From assembly GCA_037576195.1 (NCBI GenBank), contig CM075101.1:16616001-16680000 (forward strand): a stretch of DNA of 64,000 nt. The letters are read 5' to 3'. The position numbers were made by a program, and so were the translations under genes. Numbering within the stretch: position 1 is the first letter of the stretch; each line of letters begins with the position of its first letter. Positions 1 to 10,540 of the stretch are shown here, in pieces. Origin of the DNA: Phytoseiulus persimilis (Eukaryota; Arthropoda; Arachnida; Mesostigmata; Phytoseiidae). The notes under the pieces were generated by a model that was not told the DNA's origin, searched no databases, and worked only from the letters and a program-made list of their open reading frames with translations.

Positions 1-920
1 AACCATGAATGAGACCTCTTTTGCATCGATTGAAGACACCTGAGATAGTAGCGGAGGACGACACAGCGAGCGGATGAGAGGCCACGCGACAGCTAAACGC
101 TCGGGCTCGAGACTGTGGGTAGAAGCAGACCTAGCCAACTGAAAGGCAGACTGGGTTGCTCTCTAGTCCGCTCTGCCTATCTGTTCCGACTGGTCGTCTC
201 GAGCGGTACTCCCAGAGCAACCAACATTCCTCTGAATTGGTGACGAGAGAGCCATCTCGCTATTCAGCGAGTTGTTCAGTCGGCCCGGGCCCGCTGATAA
301 CACTCGCTCGCGGCGACTAGCGAGCCACCGGACATTTCACCGACTGAGACCTTGTATCACATTGTGTTGGACGTGGTGGCGACCTACGTGGTAACAAACC
401 CCTATGTCACGCTTTCTTGGGGCGTCGTAACAGTCACACCAGGATGCTTCGGGATTCCGCCCCTTACATCAGACACCTCCTGGTCACGAGTTCAAATCCG
501 TGTTCTTCCTCCGAGACCTTAATAGTGAGAAATAATTTTCCGGAACCGATCAGTTTGTGTATGTCAACAAGCTGTCTGAGCGGCAGACGGCTAGATGAAC
601 TGCCTGAGGGCTAATAACTGAGTTTGCTCCCTCGAAACGTGGGCGATACAGTTCATAGGGGACTCGAACATCCTGGAACAATATTCCTTCTTAAATTGGA
701 GGTCGGAGAGACTATCTCTGAGGCCGGAGTGAACTGAGCCCGGGGTGAAACAGATGATTCAAACAACTGGATGTTGGAAGAACCCTTGAGAACGTCCCAT
801 TGTTTCCGACAGGCCTGTATCAAGCGCCAAGATGTGCGAAATACCAGAAGCATCAGGTTGCCGTCATCCTTGATCGTTCTGAAATTCAGGCTCATGTGTC
901 TGACTCTACACTTATGACTA

Positions 921-1914
921 CAGGGTGGTCATCGTAAGTCGGTAATTGTTTCACTCTCTCTTCTTTTGCTCATATATCGGTGAAAAATTATCCGATTCTG
1001 GATTTGCGTTTGATAGCTGGAAGGATGGCGCATCTTTTTGTTTTCGATTTTCTCGAATAGGAAGAAAATTGATTTTCGCAAATCGGCTCAAATATTGCCT
1101 TTTTTTTTCATTCAGCTTTTCTCGAAAAAAAACAGTCGATGAACTTCTTTAGTCGACCGATTGAGTTCGGAAGTGCCCAGGTCGACGCAGGGTAGGAGAC
1201 TGCTCAAACGCCCGGCAATTCCAGGTTTCTAGCTCAGGACCCATGAGAAGGAATGAAGATCGTTTCCAAAATCGACCTCCTGACGAGGTCGCGTCCTCTT
1301 TGCATTTTGGCCCGTAACTGCCCAGAGAAGCCGAATTCGGAAAATTTTCCGATGGCGAAGAGTTCTAAGATTCATCCAAAGTACCGGACCAAGAAGTTTA
1401 CGGGTCGATCCGACAACTTTTTTTAAGAACTGAGCGGCCGGGATTTCCGGGGGGCAGAAAATAGTTATCTGATCGACCCGACAACTCCTCACTCAGGTAG
1501 TCTGGACCGATCTAAGAACTTTTTGCTATCGGAAAATGCAAAGAGGAAGCGATTTTGTCAAGAGGTCGATCTTGAGGTCAAGGTTGAAACGATCTTCCGT
1601 CCTTCTCACATATCCTGAGCTATAAATCTGGAGTTGCCGGGCATTTGAGCAGCATCCCATCCTGCGTCGACCTTGGCACTCCCGAATTCGAGCGGTCGAC
1701 TCCAGAAGCTTGTCGACTGTATTTTTGAGAAAAGTTAAATAAAACAAAGGCAATCTTTGAGCCGATTTGCGAGAATCAATTTTCTACCGATTCGAGAAAA
1801 TCGAGGACAGAAAGATGCACCATCTTTCCAGCTATCGAACGCGAAACAAAAATTCACCAATATATGAGCAAAACGAGAGAGAGTAAGAAAATTCCCTACT
1901 TACGATGACCCCTG
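921..1914. mobile_element. Tigger/pogo-like TIR element, short version (left arm)
   Basis: Terminal inverted repeats begin CAGGGTGGTCATCGTAAGTC on the left and CAGGGGTCATCGTAAGTAGG on the right (reverse complement). They are flanked by TA at 919-920 and 1915-1916, the target of Tc1/mariner/pogo elements. The TIRs are long (over 150 bp), and the interior is itself made of inverted repeats (1,150-1,440 against 1,460-1,740). There is no transposase. The equivalent element in the right arm spans 40,550-46,487. Confidence 0.8.
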
Positions 1915-2507
1915 TATGTTAAATGACTCCAGTTGAACACAGAGCAATGAGAACGTGACGATTAGCTTTCTCTCAGTGTTTTTCGGCTCTCTGGATCTCT
2001 CCATTCCTGAGCTCGCTGGCCAGGCGTGCTGGTGTCTCGAGCGACTAGATGCGTGTAATGGATGTGCTATTACTGAATGTAATAGATGTCATGAATGTGC
2101 AGATGATTTTCAAACTTGGGAACCAACGGCAATGCAACGGGCTCTGCTGATTTGACTTTTGAGTTCTCCTTCCAGCATTGATGGCTTCCGTTTCACGTGT
2201 GTATACCTTTGCATTGAAAACGCTCTCAGTCGTTCGTCATCAGCGGCAATCTTTTCACGAGCCTCGAGTTGTCATGTTTGTCTCTAGTGAGAGCTTCCCA
2301 GGAGAGCATCATTATTTCTCACAACGAAACCGTGTTGCCTTATCATCGTATCTACCAAAAAGGTGGCGATGGGTCGGTGAGGGAGTGAGCTATGTTTGTC
2401 ATATATAGAGACTAAGAAAGGTGATCGAGGAGGAAAGTCGCATACTCTGGAACGCTGGTGAAATCTCATTCTTTGAAATTAGTCTTCATTACCCTCCTTT
2501 CCATTTG

Positions 2508-3081
2508 TCAGGCGGAGAACGACAGGCCACTCTCCCACATCTGACAAACGAGAATCTCGAGCGTGTGTTTTCCGGTTTTCTGAAGCCGCTCGCTCTGTTG
2601 GTCGAGAAATTGGTGATCGATCTGATCGATGGTACACAGAATGAGCTCCCGACCCGACAATGCCGCGAAATCAGCCTTTTTCATTGTTTGGTGTGTCTCG
2701 CGTTCTTCTTGGTCAGTGGTTCTCAAACTCCACTGACCCATCGATCCCCTGGGCGACTTCGTTGAAGATTATGGACTACCGTCCCCCAAGGGGTCGACCG
2801 TCGACCCTTGATCCACCTACGTGGACGCCAAGAAGTATGGTCAAATCCACCCCGGCATCACCTCTGTGAACCGGAGATCGGCCGGTCAATATCGACCACT
2901 TTGAGAACCACTGTTCTTGGTGAATACGAGTCACCATTTTTGAGGGTATCAGGGCCGAATTAGAGCGTGGGTGCGTAGGAACGAGAATGCTGAATAGAAG
3001 TTTGTTATTTTCATCCGAACTCTGAAGCGAGCGGTCAGAATGAGTTTGCCTCTGAGGCTTTTGAACGATGAGTCTGACCAT
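2508..3081 (-). pseudogene. Left-arm counterpart of the 37,115-37,480 ORF, interrupted by a hAT element
   Basis: The reading MVRLIVQKPQRQTHSD continues as in the right arm to TRIHQEQ, then enters hAT sequence. The downstream half (KKADFAALSGRELILCTID) resumes on the far side of the element. The break comes from the insertion alone. It is a pseudogene only if the right-arm ORF is real. Confidence 0.3.
2714..2913. mobile_element. hAT-family MITE, left arm only
   Basis: A 200-bp element with terminal inverted repeats CAGTGGTTCTCAAA and TTTGAGAACCACTG, the classic hAT end. It is flanked by a perfect 8-bp target duplication TTCTTGGT (2706-2713 and 2914-2921). The right arm has the empty site with a single TTCTTGGT near 37,275. 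It has no coding capacity, so it must have been mobilised by a transposase supplied elsewhere. Confidence 0.93.
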
Positions 3082-3346
3082 CGCTCACACTTGTCAAACC
3101 GCTTACGAGCGGTCGTTGACAGAGAGCTCCCTGAATTCTGCGGCAACCAGCCCTTAGTTGTAGAATTGCGGATCAAACAAAGCATCCGAAGGGCTCCCAG
3201 AACGCTGTGCTTTCGTTCCGGCCGTTACTTCATTCCTGTTTACGTACGAGCATGAGTCCTTCATTTCCCACTGATGACGGAGATCATGAGCGTCTTCGCT
3301 CTGAGTAGGGGTTTTGTACTGAACGTGGGGAGCTTCCGTTTGGTTA

Positions 3347-4143
3347 TGCCTCAGATGCCAGAAACTCAGATGCCAGAATGAAACCCTCTCCCGATCCCGG
3401 ATAGATCCCCGCTAATTAGGCGGATTTGGGAGCAAAGCGTTTCCGACGTCTGCAACGAGCGCGAGTCATGCGGTAGACCCTCCGTACATATGGTACACGC
3501 TACACCGCACCCCCTGCGATTTATTGATGGTTTGCTGATGATGACAATGAATGAATCATGATGAATGGATCGGAGATTCGATCCATGTCTCCAATCTCTA
3601 TCAGCGTGGACGTTCGGGGACTCGAGCTGCGGGGAAATAGAAAAGTGATCCTTCGCGCATTCCGAGCGGTCGCAGCCCCCTTCGCCGAAAGCTCGCTCGG
3701 CCTCAAGTTGGCTTTTGGGCCGCTAGCTCGGCGATTCCTCACTCAATGCACGGAGATAGGGATGGAACTACCTTCCTTTCTACTCGTCGCTAGCGAATCA
3801 TCACTGCCAGTGAAGAAGAGAGTGTAGGATTGGGGCGGGTCCGGAGACCCGCAACGGAGACGTCTTTGAGTTTTCCACGTCGATCGACAATAATCACATG
3901 TCCGCGGTGGTTCTATGGCTGATCCTGTTGGCCCAGGGAGGGTAACAGAGGTAGCCTGTGCTAGAGCATTTGGAGCTGTAGCTTTCCCCATAGAGCTCCC
4001 CGGTTCTGCCTAACTTCATTCGCGACCTCCAATAACCCGCTGAATCAGCGGGGACCCATCCGGAGTCGGAAGAGTGTTTTATTCTGGCATCTGAGTTTCT
4101 GGCATCTGAGAGTCTGGCATCTGAGTTTCTGGCATCTGAGGCT
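3347..4143. mobile_element. TIR element with ctggcatctgag subterminal repeats (left arm)
   Basis: Inverted ends GCCTCAGATGCCAGAAACTC and CTGGCATCTGAGGC, with flanking TA on each side. The right end has four tandem ctggcatctgag units, where the right-arm copy (36,085-36,849) has two. TIR similarity extends about 120 bp inward (ctcccgatcccggatagatc). It has no coding. It is present in both arms, so it predates the duplication. Confidence 0.65.
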
Positions 4144-4634
4144 ACGCCTTCCGATTCATGTCAACATGAGGGGGGCACGACATTTGCGAGGAGCTATTCT
4201 CACCGGCTCACATAATAAGAGAATTCCAAGCTCGACGATTCGGACGATTTCCACCCGGGAATGCAACGCATAGAACTCCATCGGTAACGGAGATCACCGG
4301 ATCGACAAGCAAATTCTACATTCCGTGTCCCCTTCATCTTGTCCCTCCGGACAGGGAGAAACTCACAGAGGAGAAGAAACTAACTCAATGACACCAAACC
4401 TCTTCAGGAATTTTCAGTAAGTTCTGTACCGGTTGCGCATCAGCAACTTGTTTCCACTGGAGAGAATGCCCACTGTCTCCCGAAACGTTCATTCGATTCT
4501 ATGGTGGATTTGTGGCGGCGGCTATTTTAAGCCAGTGCTGTGACTTTCCACTGCCGGGTCTGAAGAGGAGGTCACCGGCAGTCAGTAGATAGCCAGTCAG
4601 TCAGCTAGCCGGCAGGCAGGCTTTAGGGTGAGGT

Positions 4635-4727
4635 TTAGTCTTTCTTCTTGCTCGCCCGCTTGCCCGCCCTCTCACCAGAGCCCACAATGGTATTGAGGGT
4701 CCCTACCAACGGCTTGTAGTTGGACAT
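4635..4727 (-). CDS. Possible terminal exon of an unknown gene divergent from troponin I (left arm)
   Basis: A minus-strand reading of 30 residues starting MSNYKPLVGTLNTIVGSGE and ending in a lysine-rich tail (RASKKKD) before TAA. It is preceded by a good splice acceptor (cgtcccgcacag). The composition looks like a real C-terminus, but I do not recognise the family. Candidate coding pieces upstream on the same strand are 4817-4960 and 5137-5448. The right-arm twin is 35500-35592 on the plus strand. Conservation between the arms is not evidence of coding, because the surrounding DNA is equally conserved. Confidence 0.4.
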   Translation of the reverse strand: MSNYKPLVGTLNTIVGSGERAGKRASKKKD

Positions 4728-4816
4728 CTGTGCGGGACGTGTGAGTGTCTCCTCGCTGCTCTCGGAGGTAAGTTCATGCCAAGATGTCAACATGCTTCCG
4801 ACCCGGAAGTCGAGCT

Positions 4817-4960
4817 TCAGAACGTTCCAACTGCATTATGCTTGCGGGTCTGGTTCAGATGCTCCTCAACCACAAACAGGATAATGTGAACACGGTCTAG
4901 GTGCTCGTCACAAATGTGCAATGCGATGATGAATGACGTTTTCTTGGCGTGAGCCCACAT
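4817..4960 (-). CDS. Small ORF or exon, unknown function (left arm)
   Basis: A 47-residue reading, ATG to TGA, containing SFIIALHICDEHLDRVHII and LFVVEEHLNQTRK. The amphipathic, helix-like composition looks more like protein than chance. It lies just upstream of the putative terminal exon 4635-4727 on the same strand. It may be an exon of the same gene read through to a stop, or an independent small ORF. No family is recognised. Confidence 0.35.
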   Translation of the reverse strand: MWAHAKKTSFIIALHICDEHLDRVHIILFVVEEHLNQTRKHNAVGTF

Positions 4961-5136
4961 GTGTCATGGATACCGCTGTGACGGCTTCCGGAGAGGAGTC
5001 CTCTCGTTTTGAGCTGTTCTGGTTGACTAAGATCTGGATTTTCGTGCGCGCGGATTCACTGGAGCAGTGAGTGAGCTGGAGCGATGGAGGAGGAGCCGTG
5101 AAAAACAGGAGTTCGTCGAGAGCGGCAACCAGCGTC

Positions 5137-5448
5137 TCAGATACGACGAACGGCCTCGCCGGTGAGAGACCACGATCGCTCGCGAGCTTCGACGTGTTTC
5201 GGATCAGCGGACCTTGAAGCGGTTGTACTTCGAGATCCCGAGGAAGCTTGAGTGTCCAGTTCGATGTTTACTGTGCAGTCCCAAGGGAGATCCGATCGAT
5301 GCTCCTCAGAATGTGAACTGTCATCAGAGTTCGACATCGAGTTGACCGGAGCGGTCCAAATCTTCTCAGAGTTTACCTCGCTCGGTTCCGTCTTCTCGGT
5401 AAAACGCAACACAGTGCCCGCCAAGCCTTCCTCGTGCGAGTTGGTCAT
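5137..5448 (-). CDS. Hypothetical acidic, serine-rich ORF (left arm)
   Basis: A 103-codon minus-strand ORF starting MTNSHEEGLAGTVLRFTEK, rich in Ser, Asp and Glu (NSMSNSDDSSHSEEH), with a possible acceptor (acccca/cag) shortly before the ATG. No domain is recognised. It may be an exon of the gene that ends at 4635. A plus-strand ORF overlaps it, but its composition looks like a shadow. The right-arm twin is 34779-35090. Confidence 0.35.
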   Translation of the reverse strand: MTNSHEEGLAGTVLRFTEKTEPSEVNSEKIWTAPVNSMSNSDDSSHSEEHRSDLPWDCTVNIELDTQASSGSRSTTASRSADPKHVEARERSWSLTGEAVRRI

Positions 5449-5700
5449 CGCAGTCTGGGGTTGAACCGCTTGCTGATGTTCTCATGCCAAGTTATCGAGT
5501 CCCGTTGATTTGATAAAGTTACCCATGGTTCTCCCTCGGAGGATCGTCTTCATCTCCAGTAGGATAACATGTGGGACCTCGTTGTTCACATGATTATTCG
5601 GATTTCACTCCGGCAGTGAGGAAAGTTTTCCGGACCCCTCCAAACAAGACCTCACAACAGCACCGTTCCTCTCCCAAATCCGCTGATCTTGAGGTCGGCA

Positions 5701-6162
5701 TCAATCTCGGCATTCGTTCTGTTGACTCGACTCAGCGGTGCCCTGATTGAGCGAATGTCCCTCGCTTCGGGGCGGTGACAACGAAAAGCTTCGACTTCTC
5801 CTTTTCGGACAACGCTCAGCCGCGACTTCAGGCGACATTCGTCTCGCAGCAGACGAGAACGTTTGCGCACTCTTTCTCTGTTTTCTCGGACGCCGAGGAG
5901 ACAACCAGTCTGATGGGTCTCTGTTGCTGGGCTCAGCAGCGGGGCTCGCAGCCTTTTGTGGAGAGCTGTGACCTATTGCGCGCCGGCTTCGCGTCCTGGG
6001 CAGCGTCTCTGTTCCACGAGCTCTGACTGCTGAGGGCGAGGCCGATCGGTGTACGTGCCACTCAGCAAGCCGAAACGAGTTCCGATACAACTCCTCTCCG
6101 ACTCGATGTTTCAGTCGACGCAGCAACGACGGGAATGATTTTGAATTTTCGAACTCCACCAA
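5701..6162 (-). CDS. Hypothetical Arg/Ser-rich ORF between TnI and the unknown gene (left arm)
   Basis: A 153-codon minus-strand ORF with SR-like stretches (SPRRPRKQRKSAQ, RSRSFSLSPPRSEG). It is the longest open reading in the interval between the TnI start and the 4.6-5.4 kb exons, and may be an exon of that divergent gene. Low-complexity Arg/Ser readings can occur by chance in GC-rich DNA, and part of the neighbouring sequence (6.25-6.73 kb) is a dispersed repeat. The right-arm twin is 34065-34526. Confidence 0.3.
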   Translation of the reverse strand: MVEFENSKSFPSLLRRLKHRVGEELYRNSFRLAEWHVHRSASPSAVRARGTETLPRTRSRRAIGHSSPQKAASPAAEPSNRDPSDWLSPRRPRKQRKSAQTFSSAARRMSPEVAAERCPKRRSRSFSLSPPRSEGHSLNQGTAESSQQNECRD

Positions 6163-6249
6163 AGAAGTCCATGAACGATACCCGCTGTGCTCGATAGGCC
6201 GGAAGAAGACTCCTCGCTCGGGTGCGCGGCTTCCTACCCGGGTGCGCGC

Positions 6250-6730
6250 TCAGCAACTCCATCCCAGTCACACCCGGCAATGATCACGGAGAAAAGCGTG
6301 ACGATTTCCGCCGCGCGCAACAATCTTCCCAGCAGACTCGCTGAAGGGAGAGACCGCGGTAGATTTCGAGCACCTGTTCTCGGAGGACTGAAGGTCGCTT
6401 CAAAAAGACAACCGGGCTCGAGTCTTCTCGGTTTTGTAGTCCCCGGTGAGTTGGCGAAGCGCCCTTCTAGTTGAGCCCGGGTGGGGAACATCGCTCGCCG
6501 AACAATGGGAAGCCTACATTCTCACATAGTAGGTCTTCCGGTAAGGAGGAAGCCCTGAATGTCAACAAGGGTGACTGATTTATATTTTACGTACATCGCT
6601 TGAATACGAAGACCTAGTCTGTCGAGAAGGGATGCGGACCTGATGCAAAAACAATTGTGTTGAGAATTTTCCGGCGGGCGGTCGGCGATGGGTTCTGTTA
6701 TCCGCGGAACCTCGACTTCCACTGACCTCC
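6250..6730. repeat. Dispersed repeat upstream of troponin I (left arm)
   Basis: A segment with ggttttgtagtccccggtga and gaggttccgcggat-type stretches. It is found in the right arm at 33,514-33,990, and a third, diverged copy lies at about 23,640-24,150. In the third copy the inner 190 bp is inverted relative to the rest. It is probably a transposon fragment of unknown class. Confidence 0.6.
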
Positions 6731-7099
6731 AAACTCGGGATCAGGGATCCGAAATCCGAGCCAAGAAACACTCTCTCTTCCGCTTCTGCTATCGACACTG
6801 CTAGCGTGCAAAACCCTCTCGCCCGAGCTTTAGTCGGGCTGGTTGCCAACATTATAGCACAAATCTCCACCGATAACTACGGTTTCCACTTGTTCGGACT
6901 CCGGAAGTCACTCGGATAACGCAGAAACTGGCGGCTTTGTAGCCCGCGAGAGACTACCTGTCGTAATGGGGCGCTTGTTTCGAATGATTGTGATGTTTTG
7001 CTCGTGCCCTTTGACATACGGAATCGAACGACTAGAGCGGTCAGTTGACGTCGAGTTGCATCTCTTCGCAGAACAGCCACTCCCGAACAACCAGCCAAG

Positions 7100-9964
7100 A
7101 TGCCGGAGATGTCAGAAGAGGAGAAGAGGAAGATGGAGGAGAAGGAGCGCAAGAAAGCTGAAGTCAGGAGGCGTCTCGAGGAGGCCTCGAAAGCCAAGAA
7201 GGGTGGCAAGGGAGGCTTCATGACACCCGAAAGGAAGAAGAAACTCAGAGTGGGTACAGCTCCATGGCACAATGTTTGCTTTTCTCTCGAGCAGAACAGC
7301 TCCGGCGCAGGAGATTCCGGGATCTGCAACTGAGCAAAACTCCCAGCGAAACCACCGCTTAACGTATCATCTAGGTTCTGGCTGATCACCTGTTTTCTCC
7401 AGGCCCTGCTGCGTAAGAAAGCCGCCGACGAGCTGAAGAAAGAACAGGAGCGCAAGGCAGAACAAAGAAGGACGACAATCGCTCAGCGCTGCGGTAACCC
7501 CAAATCCGTCGACAGCGCCAACGAAGGTAGGCGAAGACGAATGCGTGGTCTGCGATTCGTTCAGGACAGGAGTGACGATGCGAGTTTTGCTCGTGTTTTC
7601 AATGTTCTCCATATTCATAAGAGATAGTGGAGGCGTGAGCTAGGTTTGACTCCGTAAGGTTCGGTTTCGAGCAGGAGAGCGATTCTCGCGGTCTTGGGAT
7701 CCGTTCCATCGAGCGATGAATTGTAGTTCGAATGGCGTGCTCAAGGTTTTTGGTAATTTTTCTCCGGTCGGAAAACTCACTTTTTATTATTTTGTGACGA
7801 ATCCAGCCACCCTACAGCAGATACTTAAAGATTACCACAAGCGCATCACCGAACTCGAGGATAAGAAGTACGACCTCGAATACGAAGTCCGACAAAAGGA
7901 TTTCTTGGTAATTAAAAACAAATGTTTTGGAGCGACACATGAGACTCCTCTCACATTTATCAGTGTTGATGTTGATCATTGTGATGATGGTAACTGACTC
8001 ACAATCATTGTTGTCGTTGTTGTTGTTTTTGTGGCTTTTTTTGACTTTCGTGTTACGAATCGGTCGTCAGTTGGCCTTGAAGTGCTACTTGTGTTGTCGG
8101 AGGGAAGACCTTAGTCCGCTCTTTCGAGCGAGTGGTGCGCAGCGCGCCTTTGTAACGTAAAAGCAATAATTGGTTGATGGATTTTTTTTTGTCCAAAATC
8201 GCTTCTTAAACTGATCACGCTCCGCGTAACTCTATCCGCTGATCCATGACAGTTCACTACGGATCACTCGCGGAACGCTTCCAATCATGCTGTGTCGTGC
8301 GCTCATCCATCCTGTCTCGGGTAGGACTCTTGTCCTGAGCTTTCTCCTCTTCTGGACTCTTGCCACTGGCCTCTATCCGAGAATTTCAGGCTCAGCTCCT
8401 GATTGTCCGGATAGTATCCGCGCCTCGAATTTACTTCCTCCGTGTTCCGCCAGATTGAGAAAATCCGTCGAGCTTGCCCAGCTCTAGCACAAAGTATATC
8501 GGCAAGCACCACTGATTTCATCGAGCTTCTGGGCTTCTGAGATGTGTTCCTCCTCAGTTATTGCCGCAGCTTCTTTGCAGTATTTTTCTTTCTTTCTTTC
8601 GTCTTTTTTCATATTTATCAGTTTTTCGCGACTCCTCTGAGCCTTGGGCAGGAAAAATACTGTCGCCAAGAACGAACTTCCGCCCGTGACACGATTCACC
8701 GGAGTTCTGCTCGATCATCTCTATGTTTCATACGGTCTCGACCTGTAAAATGTTGTTGTCTCGTCTCATTCTTTATGTGGTGTGTAACGTGTGCCGTATG
8801 CTATGTTCGCTTTAGCCACCCTGCAAGCCATCTGCAAAGAATACTACCAAAGGATCCTGGCCGTGGAGTCAGAGAAATACGATCTGGAATTCACTGTGAG
8901 ACAAAAGGACTATCAGGTACTCGTACACATAGAAAATGTCCTGTGAATACCGTATCACAGACAAGTGCGAGCCCTAACTAGATCCAAGCTTGTCTTTAAC
9001 CCCGCGCCGGCGGCACACTGATCCCTAAAATCGGCAAATCTCTCGAGTCTCGTCTGAATGTTCAATGTTGCACCATGGCCCGTCGCAGTTCTATCGTGAA
9101 TAACCTGCCAAGTCGAACTTATCCGAGCTCGGCCGCACATGACCATTCACCGTGTCGTATATTGCAGATCAACGAGCTGACCATCCAGGTGAACGATCTT
9201 CGTGGCAAGTTGTGAGTATTCCTCGCAGTCAATGCCGGTCCACGCATTCTAGAATATCTGTTGTCGCTTCCGGAAAGAGAGCTCGCCAAATGATGGTATC
9301 ATTCGCGGGGCTCGCAAGTGGCCGGGAATTCCCGCGAAACACCAGCCTCGAGGAAGGAGCTCGGCGTCCGGGAGTCGACCAGGATGGATTCCTGGTTGAC
9401 TCCTGACCGTCGAGCCCAGTCCTAAGAATCCCCAACGTCGCGGGGATTCCGATAATTCCTGGGAATTCCCTTGTGGGACCACTTCCCTCGAAGGCCTCAG
9501 GGGTATCAAAGGCGCCTGGATATGCTGTCGGATCTGGGATTCCTCGGGACCCGTTGCTAACCCTGATCGCATCGCAGTCTGATGCTACTTTGTGTCCGAA
9601 GACACCGCAATCAGCCTCAAACTATCTGAAACTTTCCATCTCCAGCGTGAAACCCGCCCTCAAGAAAGTCTCAAAGTTCGACAAGCTCAAAGTCAAAGTC
9701 GACAAGACGGAGGTCGATTTCCGCGCCGGGCTCAAGCAAGTCAAGAAGGAGTTCAAGGAACTTACCGAGGATGTCAAGCCCGTGAGTGGTTCACTTGTTC
9801 GGAACGAAATATCATCATGATGGATTCTGACCAAGAACCCTCTGACGAGACGGGATCATTCCCATCAGTTTCGGAGAAAATTTACGATATTTGCCCTCCA
9901 GGCCGAGAAACCCGAATGGGCCCTGGGCGCCAAGAAGGAGACCGAGGGCGAGGCCGAGGAATAG
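7100..9964 (+). CDS. TnI (wupA homologue): Troponin I (left-arm copy), six coding segments with a mutually exclusive exon pair
   Basis: Troponin I is the inhibitory subunit of the troponin complex on muscle thin filaments. It blocks actomyosin until Ca2+ binds troponin C. Coding segments read from splice sites and phase: 7100-7249, 7403-7526, then either 7807-7907 or 8816-8916, then 9168-9211, 9646-9781 and 9902-9964. Total 618 nt, 205 aa, typical for arthropod TnI. The first exon is charged (MPEMSEEEKRKMEEKERKK) and ends in KKKLR. The second reads ALLRKKAADELKKEQERK. The C-terminal part contains KPALKKVSKFDK, ELTEDVKP and AEKPEWALGAKK. A good acceptor (ctcttcgcag) 20-30 bases before the ATG suggests an intron in the 5'UTR. 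ATTAAA near 10,143 is a plausible poly(A) signal. No stops or frameshifts were seen, so the copy looks functional. An extra N-terminal or C-terminal alternative exon could have been missed. Confidence 0.9.
7807..7907 (+). other. Troponin I alternative exon A (left arm)
   Basis: A 101-nt exon flanked by AG and GT (gtaatt), encoding 34 residues that begin ATLQQILKDYHKRITELEDK. It has the same length and entry/exit phases as 8816-8916 and clear residue similarity to it, so only one of the two can be used per transcript without disturbing the frame. Insect TnI genes are known to use such alternative exons in this part of the protein, which contacts troponin C and troponin T. Confidence 0.88.
8816..8916 (+). 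other. Troponin I alternative exon B (left arm)
   Basis: A 101-nt exon with acceptor tttag and donor gtactc, encoding residues beginning ATLQAICKEYYQRILAVESE. It aligns without gaps to exon A (both start ATLQ and share YDLE, VRQKD). Phases at both ends are identical to exon A, which is the signature of a mutually exclusive tandem exon pair. The intron between A and B is about 0.9 kb. Confidence 0.88.
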
Positions 9965-10540
9965 ACGGAATCCGGGAATCAACGAGCGAAGTTTTTCTAT
10001 GAAACATCTGTGAATAATAACAAAGAGCACAAACGATCGATTGCATAATCGTTGCAGTGATTTCTCCTCTTGAGATCGAGAACACCGTTATTATCAATGA
10101 ATCATCAATCCAAAACCGATGATTATTATAAACGTATGCTGTATTAAATTGGGGATGGGATTCAACGGGATCGGCCGGGTCGGACAGTCGGATGGCTCCA
10201 GCGAGAGGGGCGTTTGCCGGCTCGGCGCGGTTTTCGAAACTCCAAAAATCTTCTGGCTCCTTATTCCGAAGGTTCCCGGAACGACTCTGGCCGTGGCTAT
10301 GTGGATTGAACTCCGAAAATTCCCGGGATCTTCCTTGCGACAATTTTCGGAGTTGAATTAGCCGTGGCTATGTGGATGGGAGTCCGAAAATTACCGGGTT
10401 CCTCCATCCGAAGATTCTCGGAGTTGAGGAGGAGGCGGATAAGCAGAACAGTTAGCAAAATTCTCAGCAGGAAGACTGAGCTGGAAAAAGTTAGACGAAG
10501 ACGTTTTGACGCATCACAGGCAGGCAACTCAACGCCTGCC

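Noticed and set aside
440..520. tRNA-like B-box (gagttcaaatccg) mirrored near 46,910
   Set aside because: The T-arm can partly fold, but no matching acceptor stem, anticodon arm or A box was found. At most it is a relic of a tRNA-derived repeat.
6877..7455. 192-codon ORF antisense to troponin I exons 1-2
   Set aside because: It is the mirror of the charged TnI exons; its hydrophobic and Ser/Phe-rich composition is a typical shadow of Lys/Glu codons.
8544..8981. 145-codon plus-strand ORF overlapping troponin I exon B
   Set aside because: It crosses an intron and exon B in the wrong frame. The exon's own phase and its homology to exon A are decisive.
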